26,119 bases of DNA from NCBI GenBank assembly GCA_964035545.1, contig CAXIUT010000165.1:1-26119 (forward strand), in the 5' to 3' direction. The notes under the pieces are model-generated. The model did no database searches, had not been told where the DNA came from, and was given only the letters and a program-made list of their open reading frames with translations. Below, one piece after another: positions 11,528 to 20,439 of the stretch (position 1 is its first letter; each line of letters opens with the position of its first letter). The DNA comes from Bugula neritina. Taxonomy: Eukaryota; Bryozoa; Gymnolaemata; Cheilostomatida; Bugulidae. The position numbers were made by a program, and so were the translations under genes.

Positions 11528-12452
11528 TCAAAGCATGCTGTTTTTTATTTATTCAATATTGGATTGATTATTGTTTTTCATTTATCGCAGAATTTTCATG
11601 AGTTTTGATGGGTCTTTTGTTATTTTATCATGGAAAGGACTTCCTGTTACTGCTCGAACAAATATGTTTATTTATCGCTATTTTCGAAGGGTAGATGGAA
11701 TTGACCAAACAATACCTGAGTCAGACTATTGTTTTATCAGTTAATTAAAGTAGTTTTGCATTGCTTTATTTTATTTTTATACACTTTTACCCCAAGTCAT
11801 GTTGTGAATGGCATATTAATGACCACAAAAGATATCGCTTTCTAAATCAACTATTTTGTATATATTTTCAATGTTTTTTGCCATTTAAGATGCATCTCCT
11901 TCAAAGAATCTTCCGATACCTCCAATAAATAGAGTATCTCCTGTAAAAGTACAAGAATGAGAATCAAAAATTTTGATTTTCTTTCCTTAAAGAGTATTTT
12001 CAGCTATTTTAGGATAGTCCTAAATTAGGTTTTAAGTTTGAGGCAAAAAGTTAAAGATAGTATGACCTCTAGTGTGACAAGGCACATGAATTGTTTTAAC
12101 TTTGCTTTATCCGATTATAAGATCTTAGTTATTTTTTATTGAATAATTTGATCCTTTGACAAATTCTTTGTCTTGTTATCCTATCATGATTTTAACTTGA
12201 GGATTAGATGATTTCAGAATTTATGAGAGTTACTAAGAGCTTCCTGCATGATCCCAATGCTTATGAGTGTAAAGGACATGTGAGACAATATATTGAGGAA
12301 AGTTTGTAGTTAGATAGTTCATCACTACTGTTGGATTAGCTGGGTCGATAAGTACTAAACTTTTTCTTGCTGTTCCTGAAATAATGTAGGAATAGTTGTC
12401 TTCAAAAAAGAGGTAGAGCTACGACCTTATAGTATCTTTTGAGAGCTTGCAT
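11528..12452 (-). CDS. Glyoxalase II (hydroxyacylglutathione hydrolase), +1 frameshift
   Basis: A metallo-beta-lactamase-fold hydrolase that converts S-lactoylglutathione to lactate and glutathione. Metal-ligand motifs are all present: THKHWDHAG, VPCHTRGH, FTGDTLFIGGIGRFFEGDA and the late DIFCGHQYAIHN. The C-terminus IPSTLRKQRQINIFVRA is typical of human-type HAGH. The N-terminus is MQALKRYYKVVALPLF, followed after a frame break by EDNYSYIISG. The break is at a T6 run (plus-strand A6, 12404-12409): zero frame reads CTT TTT TGA, and skipping one T gives TTT GAA. No GT-AG intron fits this position. Either one base is extra (sequencing error or mutation) or a +1 programmed frameshift operates. 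The stop codons of this gene and PLK are only 28 nt apart, and the start is 66 nt from a G4T2 tract. Confidence 0.88.
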
Positions 12453-12518
12453 TAAATAAGAATATCCAATTCAATATGAATGAAAATGAATTAAAAATAA
12501 TTATGAAATGATTTAATA
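12453..12518. other. 66-nt flank between glyoxalase II start and tract 1
   Basis: Very AT-rich sequence between the minus-strand glyoxalase II ATG and telomeric tract 1. Its length is like the 49-nt gap between meckelin and the right telomere, so it looks like an ordinary chromosome-end 5' flank. Confidence 0.45.
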
Positions 12519-12593
12519 TTGGGGTTGGGGTTGGGGTTGGGGTTGGGGTTGGGGTTGGGGTTGGGGTTGGGGTTGGGGTGTGGGGTTGGGGTT
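12519..12593 (+). repeat. Interstitial telomeric tract 1 (G4T2)
   Basis: About 12 GGGGTT units on the plus strand, with one GGGGTGT irregularity near 12579. The orientation is that of a right chromosome end for the sequence to its left. No C4A2 tract follows, so it is not a simple head-to-head fusion of two telomeric ends. On its right side it abuts the coding sequence of family member B directly. Confidence 0.95.
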
Positions 12594-13274
12594 GTAGGCT
12601 TTTTGGGTTGGTATCTCAAGAATATAGATAAGTCTGACCGCGCAGTCGATGTAGGCTGTTTTGTTAGCGATCAAGCTATTAATGAGATAGTTGATGTAGT
12701 CGTTTTGAAGGTAGACAATTAAAAAATATTTAAATACCTCAACCTAAGGCTATTTTATCTTAATTATCTTCTCAAAACGATTTATTCCAATATGCTTTTT
12801 CAACAATGTTTATAAATTGCTTTTCCAATACTTGATTAAATCAGAATAGGTTATTTTTAACTCACTACAATAAGAGGATATTTCTTATTGGTATTCTGAG
12901 GCAAGTATCTTTCTGAAGCAGTGTTTTATGATGTAATCAGCTGTATTATTTGATATTTTTCTTTAATTAATTGCACTTCTTTCCTAACTTTCCTTGGAGT
13001 TTACTTCTTGATTAAGTTGAAGTGAGTCTTCAGGGATGAACGAGTCAGATTAATGAGACTGACTGTTAGGAAAGAAGTTTATTTCTGTGAATGACATGCC
13101 AGAATCTTTTGACTAGTCTGGGTTATTCACAGATTTTACCTCTGGTATGGGTGATGTGGAGAACTCTTCGATGCAGGCAAAGAGATCATTTGGGTGTTGA
13201 TAAGACATTTCTTTTAGGTTTGGACTCTATACTGATCTAGAGTCTTTCTCGTTGAAAATGTCTTACCCCTACAT
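12594..13274 (-). pseudogene. Family member B, 3'-truncated at the telomeric tract
   Basis: Minus-strand frame starting ATG at 13274 (MQGQDIFNEKDSRS); a later ATG at 13208 is possible. 227 codons, no intron. The family block is present: VFKYFLIVYLQNDYINYLIN, then ANKTAYIDCAVRLIYILEI, aligning without gaps to members A, C and D. The usual last 10-30 residues are missing because the reading frame enters the telomeric repeat. The frame stays open across the tract as Pro-Gln repeats and meets a TGA at 12471-12473, so a fused product of about 267 residues is formally possible. Upstream cysteines (KHCFRKI, SYCSEL) occupy places like those of other members. Function unknown. Marked pseudogene only because of the lost normal 3' end. 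Confidence 0.7.
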
Positions 13275-13489
13275 AATTCTTTTATATCTTTAAAGTTGAT
13301 AATTTGAATAAAAGAATTAACTTTTAGTGTTTATCATTTACTCAATTCTGAGATAATTAGACTGATTTAAATGCTTAAGACTACTTGGGAGAAAATAACT
13401 ATGATTTTTTTTAGTCTTAGCTTTTCTGATGATTTTAAACTATTAATTTATCTCATATTAAGTATGGATATATTAATTATCAAGTATTG
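13275..13489. promoter_or_regulatory. Divergent intergenic region between family B and C
   Basis: A 215-nt AT-rich stretch between the starts of two family members transcribed away from each other. A short open stretch on the plus strand (about 13350-13430) ends in a tandem TGATGA and has no ATG, so I do not call it coding. A shared promoter region is inferred from position only. Confidence 0.3.
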
Positions 13490-14113
13490 ATGGATAACTT
13501 TGAATAAAGTGGTGATTCATACAACTTCTTCAATGAAGTTAAACTTTCCAGTTAGGAATGGAGCTCTGTGCACCTCAATCATGCTAGAGATCTTGATGCT
13601 TAGGCCTTTCAAGAACCAATACTGAACTTTGAATTATTTTCTCAATAGGCTGAAAGTTCAAAAAATGAAGATTCAAGCTAAAGAAAGCCCTTAAGTGAAG
13701 AAACAGAAGGTCATCAGGAAAGAAAAAGGATTGACTATGAAAAAAACATCTGTGCCTACATTTCAAAAAAGATAGTTCAGCTATTTCTTGATTCCAAGTT
13801 TGAAAAGATGGTGAGAAAGTTCTGCAGGATAGCTGAATGTGACTATGAAGAAGCTATTAATTACTACAAAGATAGACTAAAAGAAGTGTTCGGAATGGCC
13901 CATTTAAATTTATTGCTGACTCCTCAAAGCAAAGAAGAAGTGCCTTTGAAGAAGATGTTCTGTGGATTTGTTCATTGGTTCCTCAGAAATAGATACATGT
14001 TCTATCTTTTGAAGTTCGGAAAGATGGATTAAAAGGAAACCTACATCCAATTCAAGAATAGATTTATTCTCTATATTGGATAAGCTTAGAAGAAATTCGA
14101 ACTTTTCTATTGA
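13490..14113 (+). CDS. Family member C, unknown function
   Basis: A 207-residue intronless frame from ATGGATAACTTTGAA to TGA. The acidic/polar N-terminal half (residues 1-85) is probably disordered. A helix-rich C-terminal domain follows: FEKMVRKFCRIAECDYEEAI, then the family block MFCGFVHWFLRNRYMFYLLK and FGKMDQKETYIQFKNRFILY. It aligns gap-free over about 40 residues with members A, B and D, and is closest to D (WF/YLRNRYM-YYLL--GKM--KE-Y). No known domain is recognised. An upstream in-frame TGATGA limits extension; a 23-nt GT-AG intron could link it to an ATG further upstream, but that peptide is unconvincing. The gene lies 101 nt before the PP2C phosphatase. Confidence 0.75.
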
Positions 14114-14214
14114 ACAATCTGTTCATGGAAACATATTGAGTTCCTTAAATAGGTTCTTGATTATTTTTATTTAATTTAATTCATCTTGCTTTTAATATTT
14201 AAGATCATTTAAAT

Positions 14215-15233
14215 ATGTTCAGACTTCAACGTTTAGCTAAGATCACAGGAATGGCTTCAGCCTTTTATATAAGCAAAAGTTTATGCTCTACTACAGACTC
14301 AAATTATCCTTTTGTTTAAACTGTTCAATATAGAGCTAATAATCCTATTGAAGATAGATATAGCTATTCTAAGTTGAGTTCTATTAATGGATTTACTATG
14401 AGTGTTTTTGATGGTCATGGTGGTGACTTAGTGGTATATTTAATATAATTTAGTCTGAATATGCCTCTAAAAATTTGAATAAATGTATTGATGATCGACT
14501 CAATAGTAACAAATCATTGGGTCTTTCTAATTAAAAAATGATAGAAAAGAGCTTAACTGAAGCATACAAAGATGTTTAAGATGGTTTTTTTGCAATATTT
14601 AAATAAAATTTAGATAAAAGAGCATATAAGACAGTTGGTTCTTGTGCTCTTACTGCAGTAATATTGAAGAATAGTTTGCATATTGCTAATGCTGGTGATT
14701 GTGAAGGAGTTCTTCTCTCAAACAAATAAGCAGCCATGACTAATTTACGCTTAAATGCTGGAGAACCATTCTAACAAGCTCGATTAATCAAATAATTTCC
14801 TGGATAGCCAGATATTTATGTGTGCAAAGCTGCTTGTTATGTGAAGGGAAGACTTCAGCCTACTCGTTCTTTTGGAGATTTTTATTTAAAGTTTAAATAG
14901 TATAATTTTACAAGACTTAAAGTGTTCACAGGACCGTATATTTCAGCTGTTCCTATAATTACTCATTTTGGTTTGAATGATGATCATAAAAACTTGATTT
15001 TAGCTTCAGATGGATTGTGGGATTAAATGGATTGTAAGGTAATTCATGAGAGATTTCTTGATGGTCGTTAAAAGCTAGGAAAAAAGGTTTTCGATAAAGC
15101 TATAGAGCTGATATTACGAAACAATAAATTCAAAGATTTTTAAACTTTGGATAAGATAGATAACCGAAGAGATCTTCATGACGATATAACAATAGTGAAC
15201 GTTCGTTTAGATGATTTGAGGAGAGAGTTGTGA
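14215..15233 (+). CDS. PP2C-type phosphatase, PDP-like, probably mitochondrial
   Basis: A 332-residue protein after removing one 20-nt intron (14434-14453). PP2C metal-binding motifs are clear: SVFDGHGGD, VGSCALTAVILK, HIANAGDCEGVLLS, RSFGDFYLK, LILASDGLWDQM and a terminal RRDLHDDITIVNVRL. The last resembles pyruvate dehydrogenase phosphatase (PDP) rather than generic PP2C. PP2C enzymes are Mn2+/Mg2+-dependent Ser/Thr phosphatases. The N-terminus MFRLQRLAKITGMASAFYIS is basic and amphipathic, like a mitochondrial presequence, which fits a PDP-like role; this is inference. The catalytic Asp residues are intact. Without the intron the frame breaks just after DGHGGD. Confidence 0.9.
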
Positions 15234-15480
15234 TGATAATTAATGTTGTTAGTTATATTTTGAATTAATAAGAGAAATTGATAAGTTATAAGTTGAAATA
15301 TTAACATAGTTTTATTTGAATTTATGTGAAGGGTTTGAGATGAAAAATTGAAAATAAAAATATAACTGAATTTGCAAAAGGATTGAAAGGTTGAGGTGAA
15401 GAAGAGGGCAGATTGAGTAGCTTAGTTCTAAATAAAAATTCATCACAAGAGATAATATTTTAATTTTCATTATTTAACCA
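15234..15480. other. Intergenic, nothing recognised
   Basis: 247 nt between PP2C and family member D. AT-rich with a G/A-rich patch around 15370-15420. No ORF, tRNA or repeat is visible. Confidence 0.4.
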
Positions 15481-16128
15481 ATGAGTTCTGCCTTAAACTA
15501 AAATAAAAGGTTGGTGACTAACCTCATCATAATTCCAGCTCCTATCTTCAAGCCTCCATAATAGAATATGCCTTCTCCTATCACCAAAAGAGAGGAAAGT
15601 CCTCAGTCTGAGGAATAACAACCTGTAGAAGAAAACTTAGATAATCCAACGATTGTGCCCAATTTGAACAGAAAGAGATATCCCAAAGACGATTATCAAA
15701 AAAACATAACTATCAATGTTGTTAAGTGCTGTATAAGGGAAATGCAAGGTACTAAGTACAGACGTTTGCTTAAAAAACGTTGTGATAAGAGTGGAATAAC
15801 TCTTGAGTCTCTTCTGAATATGGTGAGCCCTGTTCTTAAAGAAGTGGTGATCAGTTTGGGCGACCTCAAGAAGATGTTGACGAGTGGGTAGGAGGGAGAG
15901 ATGAAGTTGAAACGAGTATTTTCATGGTTTTTGTAGTGGTATTTAAGGAATCGATACATGTACTATCTTTTGAATGAAGGGAAGATGAATCATAAGGAGA
16001 GATATGTGGACTATAAAAATAAGTATATGCTATATTTGTTAAAGCTAGTGAGAGAGAATCGAGATATATTTTCACCCATAAGAGAAAATAACGATGCCAG
16101 TTAGCTTCCCTGCAAATCTGAATAATGA
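15481..16128 (+). CDS. Family member D, unknown function
   Basis: A 215-residue intronless frame. The N-terminal third is Pro/Ser/Glu/Gln-rich. From about residue 70 comes a basic helical region (INVVKCCIREMQGTKYRRLL, then KKRCDKSGITLESLL), then the family block VFSWFLQWYLRNRYMYYLLN and EGKMNHKERYVDYKNKYMLY. It is the closest relative of member C. The block begins with paired aromatic residues and contains the GKM turn shared with A and C. I do not recognise the family. Start is uncertain: ATG 15481 gives the longest product, while in-frame ATG 15568 (MPSPITKREESP) removes a hydrophobic stretch. Its stop converges on that of EF-Ts with 203 nt between. Confidence 0.75.
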
Positions 16129-16331
16129 TTTTTATGGAATCTCATAATAATCTCTTATCAAACTTATCTCAATTATTAACTAATCAACATATATTCCATC
16201 AAATAGCTCATCGCTGACTCAGCTTTTAAAATATTGAATTTTATTATTTAAAACTATTATCGATTGAAATCATTAAGCTTTTTTAACTTATAAGTTATAA
16301 ATCTAAATAATAGGAGATATAAATGAGGATA
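16129..16331. other. Convergent intergenic region, nothing recognised
   Basis: 203 AT-rich nucleotides between the stops of family member D (plus) and EF-Ts (minus). No ORF with coding character, tRNA or clear repeat is visible. Confidence 0.4.
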
Positions 16332-17350
16332 TCATTTGACTTGCCAGGTAGTTGAGTTTAATATGCTGATGTTGGTACCTGAATTGTATTCGCATTCACT
16401 CCAGTAATCGCTGACTTGAATTCCTTCGTTTGAAAGCAAATAGGGCATACAACCTAGAAGCACATTTGAGTAGTATGTTGATAGAAGTTTTCCTGATAGT
16501 ATCTTATCATGAGTATGTTCAGGAGCTTTAGCCAGAATTTAACTCATGGCTACTCTTGCTTTTTAAGTTTAGCTTAACACTTATTATTATGGTATTTATT
16601 AATAGTTCAGATATTTAGGAGGAGATCCTAGTATTTGAGTGGCCATGTCATCAGCAAATTAATTAACAATATCTTGTGCTTATTCAGTTTCAGGTTAGGG
16701 ATCTACTGATAGTTAAACGATGCAGGCTTGGATTCCAACTCCATCGGTATATGGACGATGGACGTATGTTCCATATCGAGCTGAATAGTCCGAAATATAC
16801 AATAATCTGAATGGAAAGTGATGGCTCTTCTGATTCTGATATTCTATTGTAGTCTTGATATGACTAATTTCATCTATTAGTTCATATTTTTAGCTGTTGA
16901 ATCTTATTGAAAGATATTGACTGGTTCTGTTTATTAAAGTAGCTATGTAAATAGAGATTTAGTTTATTATGGTTCTTTGTTTTATATTTAGACTGGTTCT
17001 TATTTTTATAGTAGACGAGATCCTACTCCTTATACGAATTTTAGAAATAGATCATTTTTTGCTACAAAATCAGTCTAACAGTTGACTTCGAGCATGATTG
17101 CTTTAGTTTTACAGGGAGTGACGAAAGAGGCAATAACACCTTATCTTGTTTATTTTTATGCTCTTTTTTAAGCAGTTGTTAATCCTTTTTATTTGAGCCA
17201 TTTAATGGCTAAATCATGGTTACATTATGTTTCTTATAAAGCTTTTTTGCATTATCCCATTGGAGCACTAGTCTATTCTCTTAGCTTTTTAAGAGCATCA
17301 ATAGGTACTTTAATAGTCGAAAACCATCTTTTAGCTATGTTGAGGAGCAT
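16332..17350 (-). CDS. tsf: Mitochondrial elongation factor Ts (EF-Ts)
   Basis: 332 residues after removal of one 20-nt intron (16781-16800). The N-terminus MLLNIAKRWFSTIKVPIDAL is a likely mitochondrial presequence, followed by the EF-Ts UBA-like segment LKKLREQTSAPMGQCKKALQ and LAIKWLKQKG. The core EF-Tu-binding signature VNCQTDFVAKND is present, close to the TDFVA(K/R)N consensus. Later YVHRPYTDGVGIQACIVQL and DDMATQILGSPPKYLNY match the dimerisation-domain repeats, and KILSGKLLSTYYSN the C-terminal part. EF-Ts regenerates EF-Tu-GTP in organellar translation. The start at 17350 is the only one giving both a presequence and the conserved LKKLREQT in frame. Confidence 0.92.
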
Positions 17351-17423
17351 TATTATTAAAATTAATCATGGTAGTTAAATAATAAATGAATAATTATACA
17401 AACTAATTAATATCATACATTTT

Positions 17424-18484
17424 TCATATTTTTCTTTTCTTTTTAGGTTATCCTAAAGACTGATCTTCTATATTATCGAAAAGACAGAGTTATTACTTGA
17501 ATTGGCATCTTTATACAAAGAGTATAAAGTTAGCTACTTGCTAGGGAGTGAGGACTTACCTGATCTAGTTGAAAGCGTTATCAAGTTTTTGTCCTTTTTT
17601 CTAAATTTAGCTTCTAAAAGTTACTAAATTTTAAGCTGATTATTGAAAGTGATGACAATGATTGGATACATTTTATCCAATAATTGACAAATCTTGATTA
17701 TTTTACTTTGCTGAATTGATGACATCGTTGACTATCGGTTCTATTTCTCTGCACCATTTTTATTATTAGTTGTTGTTATTTTATTTGAAGATATGTTTCT
17801 TTTTTTGTGCTGACCATAAGATATATCTATAGAGTGCTGGTTGTGAAAAGTTGAGTAGATCAAAGTACAACTTATTCAAGGTAGTTTTTCTTTATTTTCC
17901 TAGTGCTCCTATTCGATAGATGATAGAATCTAGACTGATATTGATTTAATTATTTTTATTTTATGAGTTATCGTCATCTTCTATCAACTTTTATAACTTT
18001 TTCATGATATGTAGTTGTTTATTGGTTTATTTATTCTTCATAAATATACAATTACTTGTGACCTTTGATGCATTTATGCACTGAATATTTCCTGTCTGAC
18101 TGTTTAGATATCGATTTTGGTTTATTCTACTTCTGTATTCAAATTTTATATTTTAGTTTATAGTAATTTAATATATAGATTTTGTCGATCTCTGCATATT
18201 TGCTGTGCTATTTTGTTTCTTTATTTTTTATCACTGGTAAGAGACGAAGTAGCCGATGGGCCGTAGTAGGTTTGTTAGAATGTTTTGTCCTAGCTGATGG
18301 AGCAATCGTGTAGTGTTTTTATTTTATTTATGTATTTATATTTTTATATTTTTCTTTTTTATTATGGTTGTTGTTCTAGTTGATTTTTATGGGGGGATTG
18401 CTTTTGAATTAGCGATGATTCTTATGGAGAGAGGTTTCTTTTAGTTTGTTATATGTTGTCGAATAGTTTGAATTTATGGGTCAT
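17424..18484 (-). CDS. bZIP-type transcription factor
   Basis: 346 residues with one 20-nt intron (18036-18055). The basic region is KKQRNKIAQQICRDRQNLYI: an invariant Asn followed after seven residues by Arg (N-x7-R), as in bZIP DNA-binding helices. A leucine/isoleucine-rich heptad stretch follows (IKLLQTKIQNLNTEVEQ). The C-terminal half has helices and the segment VLTPQQVANFILFVQR, reminiscent of the LTP-Q-A-FLL segment of TGA/DOG1-type and ciliate bZIP proteins. The protein ends in PKKKRKI, a classical nuclear localisation signal. The target genes are unknown. It lies 73 nt upstream of EF-Ts on the same strand. Without the intron the bZIP and C-terminal halves are in different frames. Confidence 0.8.
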
Positions 18485-18651
18485 GAATGTTGATATTTAT
18501 TATGGTCAACGATCAAAATTATCTATTTGATATTTAATCTCTTTGTATTTCTAGAATTATATATTTATATGTATTTATATGTTTAATCAATAACAAGTAA
18601 CTTTGAATATTAAATAAATTTTCAAGAATAATATAGATTTAGAAATAAATG

Positions 18652-18674
18652 ATATCTACTAAGTGAGTAGATAT
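18652..18674. repeat. Inverted repeat, 9-bp stem and 5-nt loop
   Basis: ATATCTACT, the loop AAGTG, then AGTAGATAT: a perfect 9-bp stem. It lies between the bZIP start (18484) and the MORN-protein stop (18753), in the 3' flank of the MORN gene and the 5' flank of bZIP. It could be an RNA hairpin or a dyad protein-binding site. The rest of 18485-18752 is plain AT-rich sequence. Confidence 0.6.
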
Positions 18675-18752
18675 TTATTCTCTTTTAATAAATACAAAAA
18701 CAAGCTATGATAATGTATTTTCTTGATAGATAGTATTTAAAACTCATTAAAA

Positions 18753-20063
18753 TCAAAAAGTCATGGAATCTGTCATATTACTTCTACTTAGATCTTTAGC
18801 TAAAAACCTACATCCACCTCTTCTATGTTGATCTATAACTGGTTTTACCTTTTTACCCATGTAATATTCCATCTGACTACTTCTTCCATGAGGATCAATC
18901 TACACAAATACCCCATTTTTTCTACCTTTCTACCAAATACCTTCAGCACTAGACCCATCCAAATAAACAATCACTCCTGATCCCTGGTATTTTCCATTAA
19001 AGAATTACCCTTAATAAACTTATCCATTGCTAAATGTCAATTTACCTTTTCCTGCCATCTGATTATGCTACCAATTCCCTTGGTACTACTTTTAATCTTT
19101 CCAATAGTAGTATCCTTACCCATGTATTTCATTTGAATTAAATTATCCTTTGTAGAAACTACCGTCATTGAAATATATCTATCCGTAGCCGTGTTTTTTA
19201 CTTTGGTACCATTATCCTTCATATTTTTACTAATCTGGCCATTCGATGATCCCATGCCCTTCGTATTAATTATTTTTCCATTATCCTTCGTATTTTGAAC
19301 CATTTACATATTTGAATACTCCTTTTCCATTGGCTTTATTCTTTTAGAACTATCCTTAGTAGACAGCTCCATCTGAGTAGACTAGTTTGCCTTGTCCTTG
19401 GCTATAATTATTAACCCATTTTCCTGAATATTTACTTCCATCTTGCCATTTGATGGTTCCCTGTCCATGTCTTTTGCCTTGCAGCCATTCTCCCTAGTAA
19501 GAAGACATATTAACAAATTTGATTTAATTTAATCTCATGGCAGTAGTCGATGCCATGGTTATCAGAATCAATTTATTATCAATCTATGTTAATCCTTTAT
19601 CAATCATAGTTTATGTTTATTATCCGATTGATCTATTGTGAGGAGTTTATATAAAAGTCTAATTGACAGATGATGTGTCTTATTCTTAACTATCTGATGA
19701 ACTGTTTGAATTCTACTCAGATGCTTGTTAATTGATAAGTATATTTTATTTTATGGTTACGTGTTTGCTTTTTTGGAGTTATGTTTGTTTTGGTTGTTTC
19801 AGAGTTGATTTATATTTTGATTTGTTTTTATCGTGTTTTGGTTTATCGCTTAAATTGGACCCTTCGCTTGTACTTTATGGTTTGTTTTAGGTTTGTTTTT
19901 TATCTATTTAGATTTGGAATGAAAATTCTTCTGATTCTTTGTTTTGTACATAGGTAGGGTATTTTAATTATTTGACTATTTCTGATCTTATGTTGTTGTT
20001 TGGTGATGTGATCTATAGTTATTTTTATTTATTAGCTGAGTTGGCTGCGATACAAGCACCCAT
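18753..20063 (-). CDS. MORN-repeat protein with N-terminal acylation signal
   Basis: A 436-residue intronless frame. The start MGACIAANSANK has Gly2 and Cys4, the pattern for N-myristoylation plus palmitoylation, so attachment to a membrane is expected. Residues 12-180 are a polar Lys/Gln/Ser-rich linker. From about residue 188 there are eight clear MORN repeats (for example YQGEWLQGKRHGQG, YEGQWKNNQYEGHG, YKGQFNSNEIHGQG) and a ninth degenerate one. MORN proteins act as membrane- or cytoskeleton-linked scaffolds. An internal ATG at 19508 begins just before the repeats, but the frame upstream is open and ends in the acylation motif, so the longer product is preferred. The C-terminus is basic (RRGGCRF). 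The start is about 280 nt from telomeric tract 2. Confidence 0.9.
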
Positions 20064-20342
20064 TCTACTTATTCTCTAATTAATGTAAACATTCTATTTT
20101 ATATACTTGTCAAATAACAGAAATAGTTAAAAAAAACAACTAACTAGATTACATCTCCCTCTTCTTCTATATTTATCTATTTATTTGAATGTTGTTTTAT
20201 TTTATTTTTAAAAAATATTTTGAAAATATTCTTCTATTCGATTAAAAGATTATTTGAAATTGAAATTTGTTATCGTTAATACTTTTTATCTAATTACATA
20301 TATTTGAATTGATAAATGTTAAATTCAATATTAATAATAAAA
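20064..20342. other. Subtelomere-like flank upstream of the MORN gene
   Basis: About 280 nt of very AT-rich sequence between the minus-strand MORN start and G4T2 tract 2. It has the look of a chromosome-end 5' flank. No gene, repeat or hairpin is recognised. Confidence 0.4.
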
Positions 20343-20344
20343 AT

Positions 20345-20439
20345 GGGGTTGGGGTTGGGGTTGGGGTTGGGGTTGGGGTTGGGGTTGGGGTTGGGGGTTG
20401 GGGTTGGGGTTGGGGTTGGGGTTGGGGGTTGGGGTTGGG
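20345..20439 (+). repeat. Interstitial telomeric tract 2 (G4T2)
   Basis: About 16 GGGGTT units in plus orientation, with two five-G variants near 20393 and 20424. The orientation is that of a right-hand chromosome end for the sequence to its left. No C4A2 tract follows. The sequence to the right enters an open coding frame within one codon of the last repeat. Confidence 0.95.

Noticed and set aside
12519-12722. Plus-strand ORF beginning in the telomeric tract (Gly-Leu repeats)
   Set aside because: G4T2 repeats have no stops in any frame, and the downstream part is antisense to family member B.
15696-16075. Two minus-strand ORFs
   Set aside because: Antisense to family member D, which aligns with its paralogues.
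19037-19303. Minus-strand ORF of 88 codons in another frame
   Set aside because: A shifted-frame shadow of the MORN repeats, whose true frame gives nine regular repeats.
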